DNA of 64,000 bases from Adiantum capillus-veneris (GCA_014529385.2 CM043966.1:42911037-42975036), one strand, 5' to 3'; positions 11,577 to 23,453 are shown, counted from the first letter of the stretch. Numbers and translations are program-made. Notes: generated by a model not told the origin, from the sequence alone.

Positions 11577-11880
11577 TGAAGTGTTGCACAAGTACAAGAA
11601 CAATTGCTTATTGTTTTCATTCACATCTAAAATTTCAGAGGCAATTTAAAGATATTTACTAGCTTTGGATATTCTCATGTGACGTTAAGTATTGACAATA
11701 TATATATAGATTTGATAATGATATGTAAGTTTTTCTACTTGATTGGATGGTATCATTCGGTTTTTTGTTCGCTCAACAAATCTTGCTCGATGTCTAGAAT
11801 TCCCCCAAGATTGCACCTTATAAAAGCAAGGCCCTTATATGTAGAGCACATATCGAAAAAACCATGTGAGTCTCTGCCTG

Positions 11881-12125
11881 TTTCATTTCATCAGGCAAAG
11901 TAGTCAAATATACACACATACAAATGTGTGTATGTGTGTGTGCACGCAGGCGTGCACACGTGCACACACCTATTTCATTTCATCAAGCAAAGTAGTCAAA
12001 CATACACACATAATATGTATGTGTGTGCGCACGCATGCACGCTTGTGTGTGTGCGCGCTTGTTTCATTTCATCAAGCAAAGTAGTCAAATATACAAACAT
12101 AAATATGTCGCACGCGTGCACGCAC
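11881..12125. repeat. Minisatellite, three units of about 90 bp
   Basis: Units start at 11881, 11973 and 12062. Each opens with TTTCATTTCATCA.GCAAAG and continues through TAGTCAAA, an ACACACATA run and a GC-rich alternating purine-pyrimidine stretch (GTGCACGC, GCGCACGCATGCACGC). Confidence 0.85.
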
Positions 12126-12757
12126 ACAGAGCAGCCACCCTTCCTGCCATCAAGATAGGGTGGAGTCACATGGCATGAGTATACTTGAAGTTGTTCAAGG
12201 GAAGCTTTTACGTTACCACATGTTGGAAACTTGGAATTCGCATGACAAAAGCAACTCCATACTCCAACAGATTATATACCAGAATTAGCAAATCAATAAT
12301 TATTATGTCTCTCATAAGAAAAGGCACATTATGCATCCACCAACAGGTTACAATGCATCTACCAAGTTAATTCATAAGAGATTTGACTTACGTAAGCTAA
12401 AACCAGATTTGTGCACATTATACATGCACCTTATCTACTCCCTGACATAATATATCATGTCAATGAAACCCAAACAAGCTGATCGCATTACCCCTTGCCG
12501 ATGATGTGATTGCCCTTGAGCAATACCAGCCAATGAAAACAATTTACCTCTACCAACAGCATCGAGGGCACTTCACTTCTCTCTGTACTCTGTTAAATAT
12601 AGCTTGTAGAAATTCTTACATATTGTCAGTCGCTTTAAGTCAATTTTACACCACAAGCCTTAAGAAACACACTCCCAACCTCTCTATAGAACGTAGAGCA
12701 TATGAATTATACAAGACAATTTTTGCTCATGTGAGCATTTATTTTCCTTAAAAAAAA

Positions 12758-12797
12758 GGGGGGGGGGAAGAGGGGGGGGGGGGGGGGGGGGGGGGGG
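12758..12797. repeat. Poly-G tract (10 G, then 26 G)
   Basis: Ten G at 12758-12767, AAGA, then 26 G at 12772-12797. Runs this long are rare and can form G-quadruplexes; the exact length may be a sequencing artefact. Confidence 0.9.
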
Positions 12798-13884
12798 TGT
12801 GCGAAGAAAACAAACTCATTGAGGATCAAAATGCATGTTTCAGGACTTTGAAAGTGCGTTCCGAGTACATCACCAACTAAGAGAGGAACTTTATTTGAGA
12901 CAGCAAAAGTGAAGTTGCAGTCTTCTTGGCACTGCCATTGATTGGTAAATGATATAATTGGGCAATTCACCTCTGTAATTCAACCAGAAGGCTGAATAAA
13001 CAACATTGACCCATTGCTAAAAGGTGAATCACGCATCACACGGTCTACATATTTAAAACAAGAGCATCCGCATCCCAGAAGCTTTATACACCTGCATTGA
13101 ACGAAAAGAGAAAGAAACATTAAGGTGCTGAAGAACAAACCCCTAGAAAATTATAACCTCTCAAATGCTTGCAGAAATGCTCATAACTTGTGGCTATAAT
13201 TCTTAGCCATAGCTCAACCCAAGCAAAACCTCGGCTCCAAGGAGCACCTATGTCTTAGAGAGACCTTACAATACCTCTCCCAACTATCACAAAATATAAA
13301 AGTCCTTCATCAAACAGTAATGCTAAGGCAAACACTCGTTGATTAAGCTCTTTACCATATGACCCATGCTTGTTTATGAGATCTGTAACTCTGTGTGCTT
13401 TCCAAAAACCGAAATGCTTTGGAAAAAGCAAAATATATAATTTTATGCTCTTGAAGAGGACAATTTTCCAATTAAGAATGTACCCTAATATGTGAAACTC
13501 GTGTAAGCTAAGCCCTTTGCTGTCACGTGCACATCTAACCCTATGTGCATGTGGCCAAGCTCACTCCTAATTCTAGGGTTCAAGACATCCTAGGAAGTGT
13601 TCTAGCACCCTTGTGAGCCTGTATGCAGGACTTCCATCCCCAGACACTTTAGAGTAGTTGCATACCCTCTGATTGCACATGAGCAAATCCAATGTTTGCT
13701 AGGTGTAGGCATTGGGGAGTGTTCCCATACAATTGCATTAGTACCCAATCTAGGTATTTATCTGCATGTGAAGCACCTCTTATAAGTGAATTTATTAACT
13801 CATTAATAAATGATATTTTAAGAAATCGTGGGTTTTTATTGGCATTGCCCAACCCAACTTTAATTCCATTTATAAGTGACTCTA

Positions 13885-14857
13885 TGTCACGTGCGTACTT
13901 CACTTGCACTATGTGGACATGTTTCTGCTACAGTCTAGCACGAGTCATTGGCTGGACGTGCCTCGCATCTTTGTGAGCCTTTCGTAGGACGTGCATGCCC
14001 AGGCTGGTCATAGTTGCATACCCTCTCTTGCACATGACAACATTTCAACATGTAGGTAATTTGCCACATGTGAACCACCTCTTAGACTGGCTTTATTACT
14101 AAGTGAATTTTCAGCCTATTTTCAGCATGGTCGTGGGAGCCTGCTTCACCCAGATTTCAGCACCTATATAGGCAGCCCATTGGGCTCTAGGATCAGTAGA
14201 GGAGGCAGCAGAAGGCAGCCAGCGTTTTCAGCCTCATCTCACCTAGCGTTTCCAGCTCAGATCAGTCAGCTTTCCTCAGACTCTCCATCAGCATTTTCAG
14301 CCGTTGACGGTTAGCGTTTTCAGAAAAGATAGCCAGCGTTTTCAGTTGTGAAGCACCAGTAGACTTCAGCCTAGCCTCGTCGTGGTTGCAGTTCCCTAGC
14401 CATCGACATCGCTAGCAGATTTTGGCATTCAGCCATAGCGTCGTCATCGTCGCCGTCGCCGTCGCCGCCGACACAAAACCCCAGCACCTAGTACCCCTTG
14501 TGTCTTGGATCGGCATAAGGATCCACAAAACCCATCAAGCACCTCGTCGTTGACATAAACTCCATCAGTACCTCGTCGTCGACATCATCGTCATCGACAT
14601 AGACTCCATCAGTACCTCGTCGTCGTCGTCATCATCGTCGACAAAGACCCATCAGTACCTCGTCGTCGTCGTCGTCGATATAAAACCCAGCAGTATCCCG
14701 CAGTACCCATCAATACCCAGTACCCACCATTAGTAGCATCAATACCCATTAGCATCAGCATTTAGTCATTATATCAGCATTGTGCAAGAATAAAGAAAGT
14801 ACTTACTCTGGCAACAGAGCAAGGGGACCCTTGAGGGTTTGGGACCCGACATCCCGT

Positions 14858-14914
<57 letters not shown>

Positions 14915-14970
14915 CAATTCAGTTTACTAGATCCGAGCTAAATCCTTAAACCCGTCCGCTGCACCTAACA
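13885..14970 (+). repeat. 5' LTR (1086 bp)
   Basis: Begins TGTCACGTGCGTACTTC and ends CACCTAACA. Contains a TATA box, several AGCGTTTTCAG copies, TCGTCG trinucleotide runs, and a CT tract near its end. Confidence 0.7.
14165..14171 (+). promoter_or_regulatory. LTR TATA box
   Basis: CACCTATATAGGCAGCCC lies 280 bp into the 5' LTR. It sits upstream of the stretch kept in the other family members, as expected for the retrotransposon promoter. Confidence 0.5.
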
Positions 14971-14971
14971 T

Positions 14972-14983
14972 TGGTATCAAAGC
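14972..14983 (+). other. tRNA-iMet primer binding site
   Basis: TGGTATCAAAGC one base after the 5' LTR end. The consensus plant initiator-Met primer site is TGGTATCAGAGC; one mismatch. Confidence 0.8.
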
Positions 14984-15568
14984 TCTGTGCGTGCTTCGGC
15001 TTTGCGAGCTCAAGGGAAGGACCCAAAGAACCTCTCCCGGTTTTTTTTTCTGAGAGAATCTTAAAGTCCTGATCATGGACTTATTCGCTCTCGTCTTCAT
15101 TGCCATGTCATACACAAGAACCCAGATCTTGAGTACCAGGATCTACTTGCCTCTTATGTGGATATGGAAGGCGTTGGAGACAGGATCCCTAACCCTCTTC
15201 TGCATTCGCTTTCGCATATAGCGTGCATCCACTTCCGTCAACAAGAAACCCTTGGAAATACCTCCAAGCACCCTCACCTTTCAGCTTCACCTGCAATGTT
15301 TTCATGACAGGACTATTCGAGTGGTAGTACTTGCTTGCAAGGCAAAGTCAGCATGAAGGCTGGTATTCTGCGGTAGTAGTAAGACTACCTAGCAACTCGG
15401 TTGGTCGGTGTCTACATCAGAACAGGACCTACATCCACAAGACCCACGAGTTTGGGGGAGTTTTCATTGGTTATGCATCCACAAGCGTTAGAAGCAATCA
15501 GCATACGAAGTACAGAAAGAATCCAAAGATAGAAGTTCGGCAGTTGTGCCTCACCTTTAACAGGGGGA

Positions 15569-15731
15569 TGTAACGTGCGCACTTCACTTGCGCTACGTGG
15601 CATCAACATCTTAGCATTTAGTCATTGTATCAGCATTGTGCAAGAATAAAGAAAGTACTTACTCTGCAACAGAGCAAGGGGGCCCTTGAGGGTTTGGGAC
15701 CCAACATCCCGTGTCATCTCTTCTCTCTCTC

Positions 15732-15775
<44 letters not shown>

Positions 15776-15873
15776 ATTCAATTCAGTTCTTTCAAGTGAA
15801 GTAAAGTGTCCCTTGTGTTTGTGTGGAGTACTAGATCCGAGCTAATCCTTAAACCCTTCTGTTGCACCTGACA
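15569..15873 (+). repeat. 3' LTR, internally deleted (305 bp)
   Basis: Starts TGTAACGTGCGCACTTCAC just after the polypurine tract. After about 40 bp it jumps to the part of the LTR found near 14740 in the 5' copy, then runs through the CT tract to CACCTGACA. Confidence 0.65.
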
Positions 15874-16339
15874 CCCTAGGGGGTCACTTATCAAGCATAA
15901 GTCAATACCCTCAGTATCAGCACCAAGTACCCGCAGTACCTTAGCATCTCTAGCGTTTTTGCACCAAATCATCCTACAGCACCCCCATCAGCACCAGCAT
16001 TTTCAGTTTTCAGCCAAAACCTCACCATACCCATCACTACCAACATTTTCGGTTTTCAGCCCAAGACAACAAATCAGCAAGCATTTTCAGATTCAGCCCT
16101 TCCATCAGCCAGCGTTTTTCAGTTTTTAGCCCATAGCCTCGTCGAGCTTGCAAATCCCATTCAACATCCCTAGCGTTTTGCATTTTTAGCCCTTAGCCTC
16201 GCAGATCCAAGCATCTACAACAAGATCCCGTTAGCATCTTAGCATCTAGGACCATTGTATCGGCATTTGTGCAATCTGAAGCAAATACCTCTCTAGCGAT
16301 AGAGAAGGGGCCCTTGGAGGGGGGTTTGGGACCCCATCT

Positions 16340-16398
<59 letters not shown>

Positions 16399-16399
<1 letters not shown>

Positions 16400-17553
16400 A
16401 GGTGCAGCGGATGTGAATGTTAAACTCTGCTCAAGATGAGTGCTCCGAACTATGCTCAAGGTTCCTTTTACTTACGGAAGGGATAGCCTTCCGTTCCTTT
16501 AGTGAGAGAGTGCAAGTGGTCACAAACAAAGTGGATAAACACTGTGAATGAAGGTGCTGAGACTGAGAGATAGACAGAGAAGAATAGGACACCAGAATGT
16601 TGTCAAACCCTCCTCCGAAGGCCCCCCTCTCTATGGTGAGAGCGGTCTACTATTGATTGCACAAATCTCTACAATGCTTTGGACTTGCCGATGAAGTCGA
16701 CGACGAAGAGGACGACGACGAGACGGGCTGAAATCTGAAAACGCCAAGGGATGAAATCTGCATATCTTTATCTGTTGAATTCTGACTCTATGTCGGTGAC
16801 GACGGCGATGAGGACGACGCGACGACGACGCGCTGAAAACGCAGATGCTGAAATCTGCGTTTTCCGGGCTGAATCTGCAAACTTCGGTGGATCTACTCGT
16901 GCTGCGAGCATCTGCTGCGGGAAGGTGAGATCTGCGAGGTTTGGGACTTGCAGTGCGGAGTCTAGACGCTGAAAACTGAAAACATTGATGCAGAGAATGT
17001 CTTCACGCCGGAGATCTGCAAAAACGCTAGGCTAAAAATTTGATGCAAAAATGCTAGGCTGAATCTGAGGTCTGCAGCAAAACGCTAGGCTTCCGCTGTC
17101 GCCGGGTTGGATCTGCAATGCAAATGAAAACGCTGGCTGATTTTGGTTGCTTGAAAACGCTAGGGTCTTCTTGCTGAGAAGGTGCACTTGACGGTGGTCT
17201 TCTGCCTCTTCTGCCAGAAAGTGCTAGCGCTAGGGTTTCTTATATACTTGCTTGACTGAATTGCCCTACCCAGTTTCCCAACAAAAGTCACTTAAAAATA
17301 ATAAGTGAAAAATAGCAAAAATAGGGAAATTAGGTTTTCTGCACTGTAAAATGCTCTTTATGGAATCTCATGGTAATGCTGCTCATCATGCTTTGTGCAA
17401 CCAGAGGATATGCATCTACTCTAAGTGTCTGGACATGCACGGTCTACGAACAGACTCACAAAGGTGCCAGAACACTTTCTAGGCTAAACTGACTGAACCC
17501 TTGTCATGAAGTAGCTTGTCCACGTGCACATAGGGTTAGATGTGCACGTGACA
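16399..17553 (-). repeat. 3' LTR of the chromovirus
   Basis: Minus strand begins TGTCACGTGCACATCTAACC at 17553 and ends CCGCTGCACCTTA near 16399. The last bases (expected ACA) are lost at the junction. Rich in CTGAAAACGC on the plus strand, the reverse of AGCGTTTTCAG. Confidence 0.7.
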
Positions 17554-17564
17554 TCGCCTCCTTT

Positions 17565-20143
17565 TTAAAGTGAGGTACTAGTACCAATGTGCATGGCTTC
17601 CTTGTAGGCTGCCAATATCTCGGGATAATCTTTGAAAAACTCTTTATCAACCCACACTGCTTCGTGGGTTCCTCGATCCTTGAACTTCAAAAAGTACTGT
17701 CTCACCTGCTTGTTTGAACCATGGCGAAACCGATGTAACAACACTTGCTCCGGCTCCATAACTTCAGCTTCATCGATGATCTCCGATTCTTCTTCTTCCG
17801 AAATGTCCTTCGAAGGCGTTCCCTGAAACACTTTCAACCAAGAAATATGCAAAACGTTGACCATGAGTTAGGTCCGTGTCACACTGGGACGGGGTGTGCA
17901 AGGCCATGCTGAGCTGGCGTCGTTCCATTCGCCATGAAAAGGCAAAACTTGGCCGCGAGTCTTTGTCAGAGGGGCGGGCAAGAGAGGCCAGCCAGCCAGC
18001 TTTCTAATGAAGCGGCCAACTGCAAAAAGCGCAGGTGCAAATACACTCACAGGTTTTGAGACTTGCAAGTCAACTAGAAAGATGGACGCCTTACCATTTG
18101 GCTACAGCGGATTCGCTGGCGGAAGTAAGCATTGTTTAGTATATAGCCTAATGTGACAGCCTTTGGCTGGACATCTTCCAAAAAGTGGAATGACCGCCTA
18201 TCCCAGTGTAACAGGCGCCTTAGGCAATTGCAATTTCATTGAAACCTCATTTACCTTTTTAATGACAGGAAATGGACCATACATTCGGAAAGACAACTTT
18301 GGACACTTCTTTCCAACTTGCTTACTTCTTTCCAACTTGCTTAAGACGTTGCTTCATGATTCTTAAATACACCCAATCCCCTTCCTTGATCGAAACTTCC
18401 TGACGATGCTTATTAGCCTCCCGTGAGTAAGACTCCTGAGCTTTGCTTAGCCAAAGCTTCACACTCTGAGAAATCTCATCCAACGACTGACTTTCAGCAT
18501 TGGCATCAGACATTTGACTGACTGAGCGAGTCAAAAGTGACTGGAACGGACGGCCAAAAGCTGCCTCATACGGAGTTCGACCAATGGCAGAGAAACAAGA
18601 GTCATTCAAAATAGCCTGAACCAATGGGAGATAGAGCTCCCAATGAGACTGCTGATCATGCACGTATGACTTTAAAACATCAAAAGCCAACTGATTGTAA
18701 ATCTCTGTCTGACCATCTGACTGTGGATGAAAAGCCGATGAAAAATTCAACTTAGTATCAAAATTTTCAAAGAGTGCGCGCCAAAAATTGGACGTGAACT
18801 TGACATCCCTATCTGAAATAATCGATTTTGGCAAACCACAGAGGGGGTACAAATGCTTTATGAACATCTGTGCTACATCTTGCGCGGTGACTATGGCCTT
18901 ACAAGGTATTAACATGCAAAACTTGCTGAAACGATCAACAATTGTCAAACATTGAGTGTTCCTTGAATGCAAACTAGGTGGAAGGTTAGTCACAAAATCC
19001 ATAAAAATATCTTGAAAAGGTCCATCGGGAATAGGCAACGGAAGCAAGAGGCCTTTCTGCTTATCCCAAGGAGCTTTTACCTTTTGACATATAGTGCACT
19101 CTGTGACATAACGAAACACATCTTTTCGCATTTTAAGCCAATAAAATAATCTTTCTATTTTTTCCAAAGTGGTGCTCGTTCCCCTATGCCCACCCGTGAG
19201 AGAGTCATGTGCATCATGCAATATGGTTGGCCTGAGAGAGGGCAACACACAGAGACGTTGACAAAAATATACACCAAACCATCACGAGTGAGATAGTTTC
19301 TTGGCCCTTGGGAAGTAAGAGCCTGCAACCATTGCTTACCAAACTCGCAATCCGCATACTGGTTCTTCATGCTGTCGAAAGACACACCCTGAAGAGAAAC
19401 TGTGGATCGTGACTCAAGAGCCAAAATTTGTCATATGCGACTTAACAAATCTGCAACACGTTTAGCTTTTCCAAGCATATAATCAATCAAACCTCCAAAT
19501 TGCTCAAAAAATTGTGACCATCGTACTTGGCGATCACTCCAATGTGCACTAAGCATAAACTGGAGTCACTTGAGGGCTTGGTGATCTGTGCGAACTGTAA
19601 ACTCTCTACCATACAAAAAATGCTTCCAATGTTTAAGAGAGTGAATGGCAGACAAAAGTTCTTTATCATAAACTGAATGGTTCTTTTTTGCACTATTGAG
19701 ATTCCGACTAAAGAAAGCTGTTGGACGACCATGCTGCTAAAGCACAGCGCCTATGGCGACATTGCTTGCATCCGTCCATACCTCAAAGAGGTCATCCCAA
19801 GAGGCGAGGATGAGACACGGCGCTTCTATCACCGCAACCTTGAGAGCTATGAAAGCCTCAATGGCTGCCTCGCGTAAATCCACACGCTGATGGCGAGTCT
19901 TTACCCCTTTCAAAACATCAATTATGAGTGCGGCAATGCATGCAAAATTCTCTACGTGCGAACTATATGCTTGACATAAACCAAGAAAAGAACGCACATC
20001 ATATATAGTTTTGGGCAAATCCTAATTACATACCTGTTCCACCTTCTTGGGGTCTAGCTTGACGCCTGACGCTTTCTGATATAACCCAGATAAGTAACTT
20101 CAGTGAGAAAAAACTCAGATTTCTTAGCTGCAATGTACAATTG
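17565..20143 (-). pseudogene. pol: Chromovirus pol remnant: RT end, RNase H, integrase, chromodomain
   Basis: Frames 20143-19737 give AAKKSEFFLTEVTYLGYI (RT connection) and FEVWTDASNVAIGAVL (RNase H), with a frameshift and stops between them. 19732-19487 holds more RNase H. 19424-18322 holds integrase: zinc-binding CTICQK, first catalytic Asp in FMDFVTNLP, second in IISDRDVKF, Glu in HPQSDGQTEI. 17864-17565 holds a chromodomain (LHRFRHGSNKQVRQYFLKFK). Integrase is the best preserved block. Frameshifts and stops, and the lost 5' half, make the element immobile by itself. Domain order RT-RH-INT-chromodomain is that of plant chromoviruses. Confidence 0.85.
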
Positions 20144-20511
20144 TGTAACAGACTTGGACACTCCAAGTCAAGAATCAATCGCGACAGCACCAAATAACCA
20201 CTTCAAAACAATTTACAGATCACAATAGATTTACACTGGCCCGACGGAGTTCCGTGCCTAGAGATATTGGCCCCAAAGACTGGCGCCCCTTTCGGTATTT
20301 CTTTATGTATTAATCAATCATCAATGTACAAGAGAGCGGTTAGGGTTTCACTCTCAAACTCTGGACGCTCTGAGAAGTGAGCCCTAACCACTAAATTAAA
20401 GGTTACAAGGGATGCTCGCAAGCAGAGCCCCAAAAGCTTCAGAACAAAAGCAGAATCTATATTTCTCTCTCAAACCCTCTTTAGGGTTTTAAAAATAAAG
20501 CAGATCATTCT
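20144..20511 (-). repeat. Partial LTR of a second family, minus orientation
   Basis: About 365 bp that is the reverse complement of 22250-22579, sharing GGCGCCAGTCTTTGGGGCC and the end TCTGTTACA. Its 5' part is cut off near 20511. It interrupts the RT of the neighbouring chromovirus. Confidence 0.8.
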
Positions 20512-20534
20512 CACCTATACCCACCCACCCCTGG

Positions 20535-21500
20535 GAAAGTATTGCAATGGATTTCATTTTTTATCTCCCGAGAATACAGAAAGATAACGATGATTTTCCG
20601 ATTACATGGCACGTCTGAGACGATTGTCTCCGACAGAGACCCCAGATTTATGAGTTTGTTTTGGAAGGCAATTTGGGAGAACATTGGCACGCAATTGCAG
20701 TTCTCGTCATCGTTCCACTTGCAGACTGACGCGCAATTTGAGATTGCCAATTCAGTGATTTTAGATTTATTGAAGTCTTGTATCTCGGATCAGAAGACTC
20801 AATGGGAAAAGAACTTACCTTTGGTGGAATTTGCCTACAATAACACGATACACTCTTCGACGGGGAAGACGCCATGTGAGATTGTTGAAAGTGCTGCGAA
20901 GGTTCCATCCTTCCTGAGCACGAAAGATTAAATATTTGAAGCGGATGAATATTCGCGAGGTTTGGATACGGCTTTTGCCAAGGTTCGCGAGACTTTGCAG
21001 GAGTCTCAAGAACGACAGAAAAAGGCAGCGGATCGCCATCGTCGCGACTTGAAATTGAAGGAGGATGATTGGGTGCTCTTACTTTTGAGAAGGCACGCCT
21101 ACGAAAGAAAAAGGGAAAGGAGAGGCTTTTTCCAAAGCTTAGTATGCGATACTACGGACCTTTCCAGATCACTGACAAGATAAATGATGTCTCCTTCCGA
21201 TTGAAACTGCCAGATACTTGGAGGATTCATAATGCATTGCATGTGAGTCGCTTGAACCCTGTTAAGGGTGATGTGCCTGATGATGGGGAGCCTGATAAGC
21301 AACCCGAAGTGGAAGAAAACGAGGAGATTCTTGTTCCTGAAAAGATTTTGGCACATAACAATACGAAGAAAGGTAAAGTCCGAAGGCGGTTCTTGGTTTA
21401 GTTCAAGAACTTTCCTACATTTGATGCGAAGTGGATGGAGGAGGAGGACCTAGCAGATACTCCTCGGATTGTGAAACTTTACCTCGATGTTTTGGTTTAG
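20535..21500 (+). pseudogene. pol: Chromovirus integrase and chromodomain remnant
   Basis: 20542-20931 encodes the integrase core with TIVSDRDPRF and, instead of the usual HPQTDGQ, HLQTDAQFEI. A stop follows at 20931. 20932-21183 and 21069-21401 continue, frameshifted, through the integrase C-terminus (MRYYGPFQITDKI and LHVSRLNP). A chromodomain comes last, interrupted by a stop at 21401 and ending in FPTFDAKWMEEEDL. All upstream parts of the element are missing. Its strand is opposite to the chromovirus on its left. Confidence 0.8.
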
Positions 21501-22094
21501 CATAGTCTACTCCAAACGGAACCCAGAAACTCAGCTTGGCCGAAGATCTGGTGCAGTGGGATGCACAAGAGGGGAGTTACTCCGCTCCTTTGTCAACGAA
21601 TGCCTCGATTTTGATACTAAAGTCATCGATGTCTCTTTGAGCTTCAGGGATACTGAGAGCTGACAGTATTCTGCTGGATGACTTTATGAAATGTAATTCC
21701 TGATTATGATACTGATTTGTTCTTGATTTCTTGTGAGTGCAGGAACTGATAGACGAAATGACTGCAGCATTTTGGTCTGATTGATCTCGAATAGACATGG
21801 TTGCAATAGGGGTTAGTCGATCGGACATCGATGAGGTCACGATTGGACCTAGATGTGATTGCTAGCTACATTGCCGATAAATCATGGTCTAAGATCCGAA
21901 TGAATGTTGAATGTCATGTGATGTCCTGTGATGTCTGGTGATGTCCTGTGATGTCGTGTGATGTGACTGTCGATTTTGTACATGTGCTAAATGTGTGTTC
22001 CTAGTACGTAGGTACTAACAGTCAGTGGCTGCTAAGACGGTTTATGGCTTTTGTCGGTTTTGCCTGCGTAATCGCGGTCGATTACAATGCTTTC

Positions 22095-22106
22095 AAGAGG
22101 GGGGTA
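22095..22106 (+). other. Polypurine tract
   Basis: AAGAGGGGGGTA directly before the TGTCACAAAG start of the 3' LTR. Confidence 0.7.
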
Positions 22107-22579
22107 TGTCACAAAGTGATGACGTGGCGGACAGCCAAAACCCTAATTTCCGGAAATCACGGAGGCTTTTTTTTTTTTTTTTTGAAATGATGAGCGACGC
22201 GAATTTTGCTTTTTTTTATTAAAAAAAAGAGAAAAGACTCTCTAAGAGACAGAGAGAGAACTGATGCTTTTTATTTTAAAAGCTTTTGGGGCTCTGCTTT
22301 TGGGCATCCCTTGTATCTTTAAAAGTGGTGAGGGCTTCACTTCTCAGAGCATCTGGACGCAGAGTTTGAGAGTGAAACCCTGACCGCTCTCTTGTACTTT
22401 GATGATTGATTAATATAAAAAGAAATACCGAAAGGGGCGCCAGTCTTTGGGGCCAATATCTCTAGGCACGGAACTCCGCCGGGCCAATGCAAATCTATTG
22501 TGATCTGTGAATTGTTTTGAAGTGGTTATTTGGTGCTGTCGCGATTGATTCTTGACTTGGAGTGTCCAAGTCTGTTACA
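22107..22579 (+). repeat. 3' LTR of the second family (473 bp)
   Basis: Begins TGTCACAAAGTGATGACG, ends AAGTCTGTTACA. Its last 330 bp match 20144-20511 in reverse orientation. About 600 bp between the chromodomain stop and this LTR is 3' untranslated sequence. Confidence 0.8.
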
Positions 22580-23453
22580 GCGACTGAGTCAAAAATGCTG
22601 ATTCGGGGGCTCTTTTTTGTGGGTCTTTGACGCTGAAAATCTGCAGGTTTAGGGCTAAAAACGGATGATCTTCAAGGCTGAAAATTGAGGTCTTTCTGTA
22701 CTTCTTTGGGCTGATCTTGCAGGTCTTCTGATGCTGAAAATCGCTATGGAAAACGCTGCATATGCTAGGATTTGCAAACGCTGGATCTAGGACCAAAAAC
22801 ACTAGAGATGCTGATGACAAAACGCCAGGTTGTCTGCTTCTTCAAAAACGCTAGAAGTTGTGGGATGCTGCGGGGAGATCTGATGCAAAAATGCTATCTG
22901 CTGTGGTCTTCTGGCGGTGGTGTGCTGGTGCAAAAACGCCCGGCAAGGGCTGATGAAGAAACACTAGGATGGGGGGATCTGCTGCTTGGAGGGAATCCAC
23001 GAAGCCTTGGTCTTGCTGAGAAGTTGCCTGCTGAGCTTGGCTCCTGTTGCCTCTTCTGTCAAATAGTGCTAGCTTTGGTTTGCTTATATATTTTCTTACC
23101 CAAATTGCCCTGCCTACTTTTGTTGGAAAGTCACTTAAATTAATAAGTGAAAAATGTCAAAAATAGGGAAAATAGGGAAAATAGGCTAAAATCACTGGAA
23201 AATTCCCTTGACTGATTCTGATGGATTCTGATGGGAATGCTTATGATCATGTTGTGTGCAACCAGAGGATATGCATCTACACTAAGTGACTGGGCATGCG
23301 CGGTCTATGAATAGACTCACAAAAATGCCAGATCACTTCTAATCTAGACTGACTTGACTAACTGAACCCTGATCATGCTGTAGCTTGTCCACGGACACAT
23401 AGGGTTGGATGTTGTAGCTTGTCCACGGACACATAGGGTTGGATGTGTCACAT
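22580..23453 (-). repeat. Truncated LTR of the first chromovirus family
   Basis: Shares with 16399-17553 the GCTGAAAA/AACGCTAG words, TCACTTAAA..AATAAGTGAAAAAT and the closing AGCTTGTCCACG...CACATAGGGTT. Its left side is cut by the plus-strand LTR ending at 22579. Confidence 0.65.
23379..23446. repeat. Tandem duplication, two 34-bp units
   Basis: TGTAGCTTGTCCACGGACAC... occurs at 23379 and again at 23413, at the outer edge of the truncated LTR. Confidence 0.9.

Larger units (their letters stand above)
10641..13520. other. Repeat-rich DNA without a supported gene
   Basis: Contains an AC run (about 11086-11106), the GT/GA block at 11466, the 90-bp minisatellite at 11881 and the poly-G tract at 12758. 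No ORF has a recognisable domain. Confidence 0.5.
13885..15873 (+). mobile_element. Short LTR retrotransposon, deletion derivative
   Basis: 5' LTR 13885-14970, tRNA-iMet type primer site at 14972, a 598-bp internal region, polypurine tract AACAGGGGGA, and 3' LTR 15569-15873. The flanks ctcta and cccta look like a 5-bp target duplication with one mismatch. The internal region has no intact gag or pol. One frame (about 15424-15573) reads GGVFIGYASTS, faintly like Ty1/copia integrase, but this is weak. The 3' LTR lacks about 780 bp present in the 5' LTR. It is inserted within another LTR of the same superfamily. Confidence 0.7.
13521..16398 (+). mobile_element. Plus-strand chromoviral LTR, split by a nested element
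   Basis: 13521 starts TGTCACGTGCACATCTAACC, the same start as the minus-strand LTR that begins at 17553. Sequence related to that LTR runs to 13884 and resumes at 15874, continuing through AGCATTTTCAG-type motifs to a CT tract ending at 16398. The intervening 13885-15873 is a separate element. The CT tract then meets an LTR of the opposite strand. Confidence 0.6.
16399..20143 (-). mobile_element. Ty3/gypsy chromovirus, 3' half
   Basis: On the minus strand, from right to left: end of reverse transcriptase, RNase H, integrase, chromodomain, polypurine tract (AAAAAGGAGGCGA) and 3' LTR. The 5' part (gag, protease, most of the RT) is missing: at 20143 the RT frame meets an LTR fragment of another family. 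The left LTR end abuts a CT tract belonging to a plus-strand LTR. Confidence 0.8.

Noticed and set aside
15331-15573. Ty1/copia integrase in the small LTR element
   Set aside because: The GGVFIGYASTS similarity is too short to support a copia assignment, and the LTR family looks chromoviral.
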